DNA from: Paenibacillus azoreducens
Lineage (GTDB): Bacteria > Bacillota > Bacilli > Paenibacillales > Paenibacillaceae
Length of the DNA stretch: 64,000 bases
Direction: 5' to 3'
Assembly (NCBI RefSeq): GCF_021654775.1
Contig: NZ_AP025343.1
Location: 2,943,501 to 3,007,500, forward strand
How positions within the stretch are numbered: position 1 is the first letter of the stretch; the number at the start of each line of letters is the position of its first letter. The position numbers were made by a program, and so were the translations under genes. Shown here in pieces: positions 60,289-64,000 of the stretch. The notes under the pieces were generated by a model. The model saw only the letters and a program-made list of their open reading frames with translations. It had not been told where the DNA came from and made no database searches.

Positions 60289-62097
60289 ATGAAATGGAAT
60301 GGAAGATTTGAAGGTTATAACGCCGCGTCATTGCGAAAAGATCTTGTTTCAGGGTTAATTGTTGGAATCATTGCCATTCCGTTAGGGATGGCATTTGCTA
60401 TTGCTGCCGGGGTCAAGCCGGAGTACGGCATTTACACCACCATTGTTGCCGGTATCCTCATATCCCTGCTCGGCGGCTCCAAATTTCAGATCGGTGGGCC
60501 AACCGGGGCGTTCATTCCCATTCTCTTTGCGATTGTCATTCAATACGGATACGAGAATTTACTAATCGCCGGTTTTTTAGCCGGAATCATGCTGGTTTTG
60601 ATGGGGCTTTTTAGGCTGGGGGCTTTGATTAAATTCATCCCCCGGCCGGTAACGATCGGGTTTACCGCAGGGATTGCCGTCATTATTTTCAGCGGACAAA
60701 TCGCCAATTTTCTAGGATTAAGCGGGATTAAGAAACATGAGAACTTTTTGCCGAACATGAAGGAAATCGCGCTTCATCTGTCAACGATCAATATCTACAG
60801 CGTCAGCACAGCCGTCATTTCTTTGATTGTGATCTTGGTTACACCCAAGATTTTGCCGAAGGTTCCCGGTTCGCTGGTGGGCTTGGCCGTTTCAAGCGTG
60901 GTTGCAGCTTTGTTCTTCAAAGGGAATGTAGCGACGATCGGATCTTCTTTTGGTGATATCCCAAGTACATTGCCTCATTTGCATTTTCCGGAGATCACTT
61001 GGGAACGCGTCAAAGTTCTCATCCAACCGGCGTTTGTAATCGCCATGCTGGGCGGGATCGAATCCTTGCTGTCAGCGGTTGTTGCCGACGGCATGACAGG
61101 CAGCCGCCATAACAGCAACCGCGAGCTCATCGGCCAAGGTGTCGCCAATATAGTAACCCCCCTGTTCGGGGGCATTCCGGCGACCGGGGCGATTGCACGG
61201 ACGGCAACCAACATCAAAACCGGGGCTGTGTCGCCTATGTCCGGAATTATTCACGGTATTGTCGTGCTGCTGGTGCTAGTTTTGTTTGCGCCTCTGGCTT
61301 CCGAGATTCCGCTGGCCAGTATGGCTCCGATCCTGATGTTGGTAGCCTGGAATATGAGTGAACGCAAAGAATTTATGCGTGTTTTAAAAACCAAGACAAG
61401 CGATTCGCTTGTGCTGCTTATTACGTTTTTGCTGACTGTATTTACGAATTTAACGACGGCCGTCGAGGTCGGATTAATTCTGGCCGTGATTTTGTTCGTT
61501 AAACGGATGAGCGATGTGTTAAAAGTGGCCAAAGTGCTGCCCGATCCAAACAACAAACATGACAAAGTCAGCTCGCATATCGTCGCCGAAGGCCATGATT
61601 GCCCGCAGATGGATATCTTTACGATTGAAGGCCCACTCTTTTTCGGGGCAGCCAACATGTTCGAGAAGTCGATAATGGATACGATCCATCAGAGACCGAA
61701 AGTTCTGCTTTTACGGATGGGAAAAGTTCCGTTTATGGACATCACAGGCGAATCCAATCTGGCCAGCCTGGTCAACCACTTCGAGAGCTTTGGCGGGATG
61801 GTTCTGGTGTCGGGCGCCCAGCCGCAGCCGCTTGAAGTACTGAAAAAAACGGGATTGTATACGCTGATCGGGGAAGAGCATTTTTTCGAGCATACGGGCG
61901 AAGCGATCAATTACGGCTTATCCCAACTCGATTTAAATAAGTGCCTTGGCTGCAAGCATTTTGCTTTCCGCGAATGCGAGATGTTATCACGCAAGGAATC
62001 TCAGAGCGATATGATGGCGAAATTGAAACGGATCAAAGCTGGGCACACCGGTAAACAGCTGCCTGGCTCCGCTGCAAAAGCGAAACTGGATATATAA
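60289..62097 (+). CDS. SulP-family anion transporter with STAS domain
   Basis: A 602-residue transporter. The TM part (about 1-410) has the SulP signature GGPTGAFIPILFAIVIQYG and IPRPVTIGFTAGIAVIIF, 10-14 TM segments. A STAS domain follows (about 435-545: VLLLRMGKVPFMDITGES). The C-terminal tail carries KCLGCKHFAFRECEML. It transports sulfate, bicarbonate or another anion; sodium- or proton-coupled. The ATG at 60289 has AGG eight bases upstream. Expression is probably under the ArsR protein. Confidence 0.88.
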   Translation: MKWNGRFEGYNAASLRKDLVSGLIVGIIAIPLGMAFAIAAGVKPEYGIYTTIVAGILISLLGGSKFQIGGPTGAFIPILFAIVIQYGYENLLIAGFLAGIMLVLMGLFRLGALIKFIPRPVTIGFTAGIAVIIFSGQIANFLGLSGIKKHENFLPNMKEIALHLSTINIYSVSTAVISLIVILVTPKILPKVPGSLVGLAVSSVVAALFFKGNVATIGSSFGDIPSTLPHLHFPEITWERVKVLIQPAFVIAMLGGIESLLSAVVADGMTGSRHNSNRELIGQGVANIVTPLFGGIPATGAIARTATNIKTGAVSPMSGIIHGIVVLLVLVLFAPLASEIPLASMAPILMLVAWNMSERKEFMRVLKTKTSDSLVLLITFLLTVFTNLTTAVEVGLILAVILFVKRMSDVLKVAKVLPDPNNKHDKVSSHIVAEGHDCPQMDIFTIEGPLFFGAANMFEKSIMDTIHQRPKVLLLRMGKVPFMDITGESNLASLVNHFESFGGMVLVSGAQPQPLEVLKKTGLYTLIGEEHFFEHTGEAINYGLSQLDLNKCLGCKHFAFRECEMLSRKESQSDMMAKLKRIKAGHTGKQLPGSAAKAKLDI

Positions 62098-62103
62098 GGG
62101 GAG

Positions 62104-62130
62104 AGCGAACGGAAAGTCCGTTCGCTTTTT
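62104..62130 (+). terminator. Terminator after the SulP gene
   Basis: AGCGAACGGA pairs with TCCGTTCGCT around AAG, then TTTT. It also serves to separate the convergent MFS gene. Confidence 0.9.
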
Positions 62131-62165
62131 GATGTATAGACCTGGCGGGGGAGCGGCTTTATCGG

Positions 62166-63371
62166 TCAGGCAGATATATTACCGTCAGAGCGAACCGTTC
62201 TGATTTTTCTATTGCCGATTTTGAGCTGGATACCGATCATGATAGCCACAATGACCATTAAACTGAGGATCGCCGAAGGAAAGCTGCCCGCGTAATCATG
62301 AACAAAACCGACGTAAAGCGGACCGAGGGACGCGAAAATGTAGCCGCCGGACTGTGTCATTGCGGATAATGCGTTGGCTTCTTCCATATTCGACGATTCA
62401 TCGATCGGCAGCATTAACGCCATCGGGAAGAGCCCGCCAGCACCGATCCCGAGGAAAATGCAAGTCAGCCAAGGGGAAAAGTGCAACAAAAGCAGCAGGA
62501 GTCCGGCTAATTCCATTACGGAGCAGCCAATGAGCCAAACCGCGCGACGCTGAAAACGACTGACCAGAATAGGCAGCATCAAGCTAACCGGTATTTGGAT
62601 AAGGGTGAATAATGTCAAAATCATGCCGGCCGTATGTTTGTCGTAGCCTTGTTCCTCAATCATCGGTGGCAGCCAGGCCGTAAGCGAATAAAACATAAAA
62701 GCCATCATCCCGAAAAAGCTGGTCAGCAGCCACGCCCGTTTATTGTTTAAAGGAAGCTTGGGGCTTGGGTTTGCCGAAGCGTGCATGGAGCTAACAGCGG
62801 CGGAGGCATTCGATTCGGGCATCTTTGGAGCAGCAGGTTTCCACCAGAAAAAAAGAGCAATGACGGCCAAGATGGACCAGGATGCGATAGAAGCCTGCCA
62901 GGAATCATGAAGAACATTTTGCAGCGGCACGGAAAAACCGGAACCCAGGGCGGCGCCGACAACAAGGGCCATGGAGTAAATTCCGACGATCGCCGAAGGA
63001 TTGGCGAAGTTCTTTTTAATAAATCCGGACAGCAGCGGGCCGATAACAGCAATACCGACGCCGGCAAGAAAAGCGGTTAATAACATCAGCCATGCGGAAT
63101 TGACGTAATATCTCGCGGCCGTTGCGGCACCAATTAGCAGCAGGCAATAGGCAATAGTTCGTTCGATGCTCCAGCGGTTGCTTAGTTTAACGGCCGCCGG
63201 CGCAAAGAACCCCATGCACAGCACCGGCAAAGAGGTCAGCAGACTGGCCAAGGAGCCGCTCATGCCTAACGCTTCCTGGATCGTACCCAGCATGGGAGAA
63301 ACCGAGGTAATGACGGGACGCAAATTAAGGGAAGCCAGAAAAAGAGCGGTAATCAGAAAAATAAAACGCAT
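62166..63371 (-). CDS. CynX/NimT-family MFS transporter
   Basis: A 401-residue MFS permease. The start RFIFLITALFLASLNLRPVI with the LNLRP motif and the following ITSVSPMLGTI are diagnostic of the cyanate/2-nitroimidazole (CynX/NimT) family. About 12 TM segments, with a central loop near 185-205. It may exchange small anions or export toxic compounds. GGAG lies about 11 bases upstream on this strand. It is single; the SulP gene converges. Confidence 0.85.
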   Translation of the reverse strand: MRFIFLITALFLASLNLRPVITSVSPMLGTIQEALGMSGSLASLLTSLPVLCMGFFAPAAVKLSNRWSIERTIAYCLLLIGAATAARYYVNSAWLMLLTAFLAGVGIAVIGPLLSGFIKKNFANPSAIVGIYSMALVVGAALGSGFSVPLQNVLHDSWQASIASWSILAVIALFFWWKPAAPKMPESNASAAVSSMHASANPSPKLPLNNKRAWLLTSFFGMMAFMFYSLTAWLPPMIEEQGYDKHTAGMILTLFTLIQIPVSLMLPILVSRFQRRAVWLIGCSVMELAGLLLLLLHFSPWLTCIFLGIGAGGLFPMALMLPIDESSNMEEANALSAMTQSGGYIFASLGPLYVGFVHDYAGSFPSAILSLMVIVAIMIGIQLKIGNRKIRTVRSDGNISA

Positions 63372-63736
63372 GACGCATCATCTCCATCCTATGTGTTTCA
63401 AAGTTACAAGTCGGGTCTACACCAGTGTAAAAGGGCAACTTTAATTGATCAATATTATTGTTTCTATCATTATCATCAGTATTTCTAATGAAAGTGAGTG
63501 AATGCGACTTTACCCGGGGGATATCGTCCTTCACCCCGGTTTTAGGTGTCTCCTTTTTTTGGTAAGCTATCGCTTGTAAGCACTTTCTTTTTTTGTAGAT
63601 ATGCTGATGTTTTTTCTGTTTTCTTCATTAATGCTTTTTTCGCAAAACGAGGAGTTTCTCCGAAGCCGCTTAGATTTGATTTATATTGCAAATGAAATAA
63701 CGTGTTCAAAAACGATCACTGAAGGCGGGTGTGCAG
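63372..63736. other. Non-coding gap with minor features
   Basis: TACACCAGTGTA (63418-63429) is a short dyad just upstream of the CynX-family gene and may be its operator. CCGGGG/CCCCGG near 63515-63539 with downstream Ts could end a plus transcript. CGTGTTCAAAAA at about 63700 recalls the end of the MITE-like repeat, but only ten bases match. No gene is seen. Confidence 0.35.
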
Positions 63737-64000
63737 ATGCAAGCAGCAAAGGCAAGGTTACATAGGATGTTCAGCGAGAAAGGAAAATGTTTCGATGTGG
63801 CCATCGATCATGGATTCTTTAATGAATTTTCTTTCATTGCATCCATTGAAAACATGAATGAAGCCGTGAAGACCATTGTCAGGGCAAATCCCGACTGCAT
63901 TCAGCTTAGTATCGGCCAGGCTAGGCACCTGCAGGTTATCCCCGGTAAACGTAAGCCCGGACTGGTCCTTCGTACGGATGCCGCCAACATATACGGCGCC
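63737..64000 (+). CDS. Aldolase (class I DeoC/FbaB/LacD-type), N-terminal part
   Basis: The first 88 residues of a gene that runs off the window. The opening MFSEKGKCFDVAIDHGFFNE and the later DCIQLSIGQARHL, then GLVLRTDAANIYG match the first strands of the class I fructose-bisphosphate aldolase/LsrF-like family (the VAIDHG motif). The catalytic lysine lies outside the window. The ATG follows AAGGCGG by eight bases. Substrate not determinable here; sugar-phosphate cleavage is the family activity. Confidence 0.7.
   Translation, partial: MQAAKARLHRMFSEKGKCFDVAIDHGFFNEFSFIASIENMNEAVKTIVRANPDCIQLSIGQARHLQVIPGKRKPGLVLRTDAANIYGA

Noticed and set aside
63700..63715. CGTGTTCAAAAA as a third copy of the MITE-like end
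   Set aside because: Only about ten bases match and there is no second end nearby.
1..64000. CRISPR arrays, tRNA, rRNA or transposase genes
   Set aside because: No regularly spaced direct repeats of 24-40 bases, no tRNA- or rRNA-like stretches, and no transposase motifs were seen on reading; a dedicated scan (tRNAscan, CRISPR finder) would settle it.

Overview
The window looks like chromosomal DNA of a Paenibacillus-type member of the Bacillales. The evidence is the pair of copper-amine-oxidase-like stalk-domain secreted proteins at the left end, strong AGGAGG ribosome sites with frequent TTG/GTG starts, an MntR-type manganese operon with tandem operators, several VanRS/BceRS-style two-component pairs, and many intergenic palindromic repeats. 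No rRNA, tRNA, CRISPR array, transposase or phage module was recognised. It reads as an accessory, regulator-rich stretch with much small-scale gene decay.

Layout. 1-5200: end of an unknown gene, two secreted stalk-domain proteins, a nucleotidyltransferase, gene debris and a serine hydrolase. 5265-7434: an ArsR repressor with its MFS exporter (palindromic operators), then a hotdog thioesterase. 7732-11561: a VanRS-like two-component pair, a membrane-anchored PAF-acetylhydrolase-like hydrolase and a small basic protein. 11669-17552: a frameshifted remnant, an ECF-like sigma factor with a VOC-like tail next to a VOC protein, an AraC/GyrI regulator, an MFS transporter, a class 3 lipase and an Rrf2 pseudogene.

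17709-25831 is the most notable block: five co-directional genes encoding a SWIM zinc-finger protein, a HEAT-like repeat protein, a MoxR AAA+ ATPase, a DUF5682-type protein and a VWA protein. The last three are translationally coupled or nearly so. As I recall, this set matches E. coli yehLMPQ and the predicted MoxR-VWA chaperone/conflict systems; its biochemical role is not settled.

26222-32672: a spermidine-synthase-like methyltransferase, an SDR pseudogene, an unknown two-TM protein, a SMI1/KNR4 protein, a UvrC half-protein, a large palindromic repeat, an XRE regulator and a YcgL-type nucleotidyltransferase. 32909-38060: a response regulator, sensor kinase, ABC ATPase and FtsX-type permease, resembling a peptide-sensing or detoxification module. 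38083-41409: a WYL regulator divergent from a short UvrA paralogue. 41944-45675: mntABCD on the minus strand, preceded by two MntR boxes. 46099-50776: a cysteine-rich DeoR/SufR-like regulator coupled to a J-domain protein, a GNAT acetyltransferase, a PH-domain protein, a secreted Lys-rich protein and a DUF4309/YjgB-like protein. 51042-56491: an AT-rich stretch with a degenerate APH-like protein, a CD3324-like HTH fusion, a LacI regulator, an SDR, and a MarR regulator sharing a 22-bp operator with a serine hydrolase. 56733-64000: ROK regulator plus MFS, a DUF2892 membrane protein, ArsR plus SulP/STAS transporter, a CynX-family MFS, and the start of an aldolase.

Four kinds of intergenic repeat recur: a bipartite hairpin element around TCGCAAGAAAA (three copies), a TGTTCAAAAAG-bounded MITE-like element (one long, one mini copy), and two families of mirrored short repeats built on TAACGGACAC and TAACGAAAC. 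A fifth, large palindrome lies at 31178-31335. Coordinates, starts and motifs come from direct reading; family names come from recognition of motifs, not from database searches.
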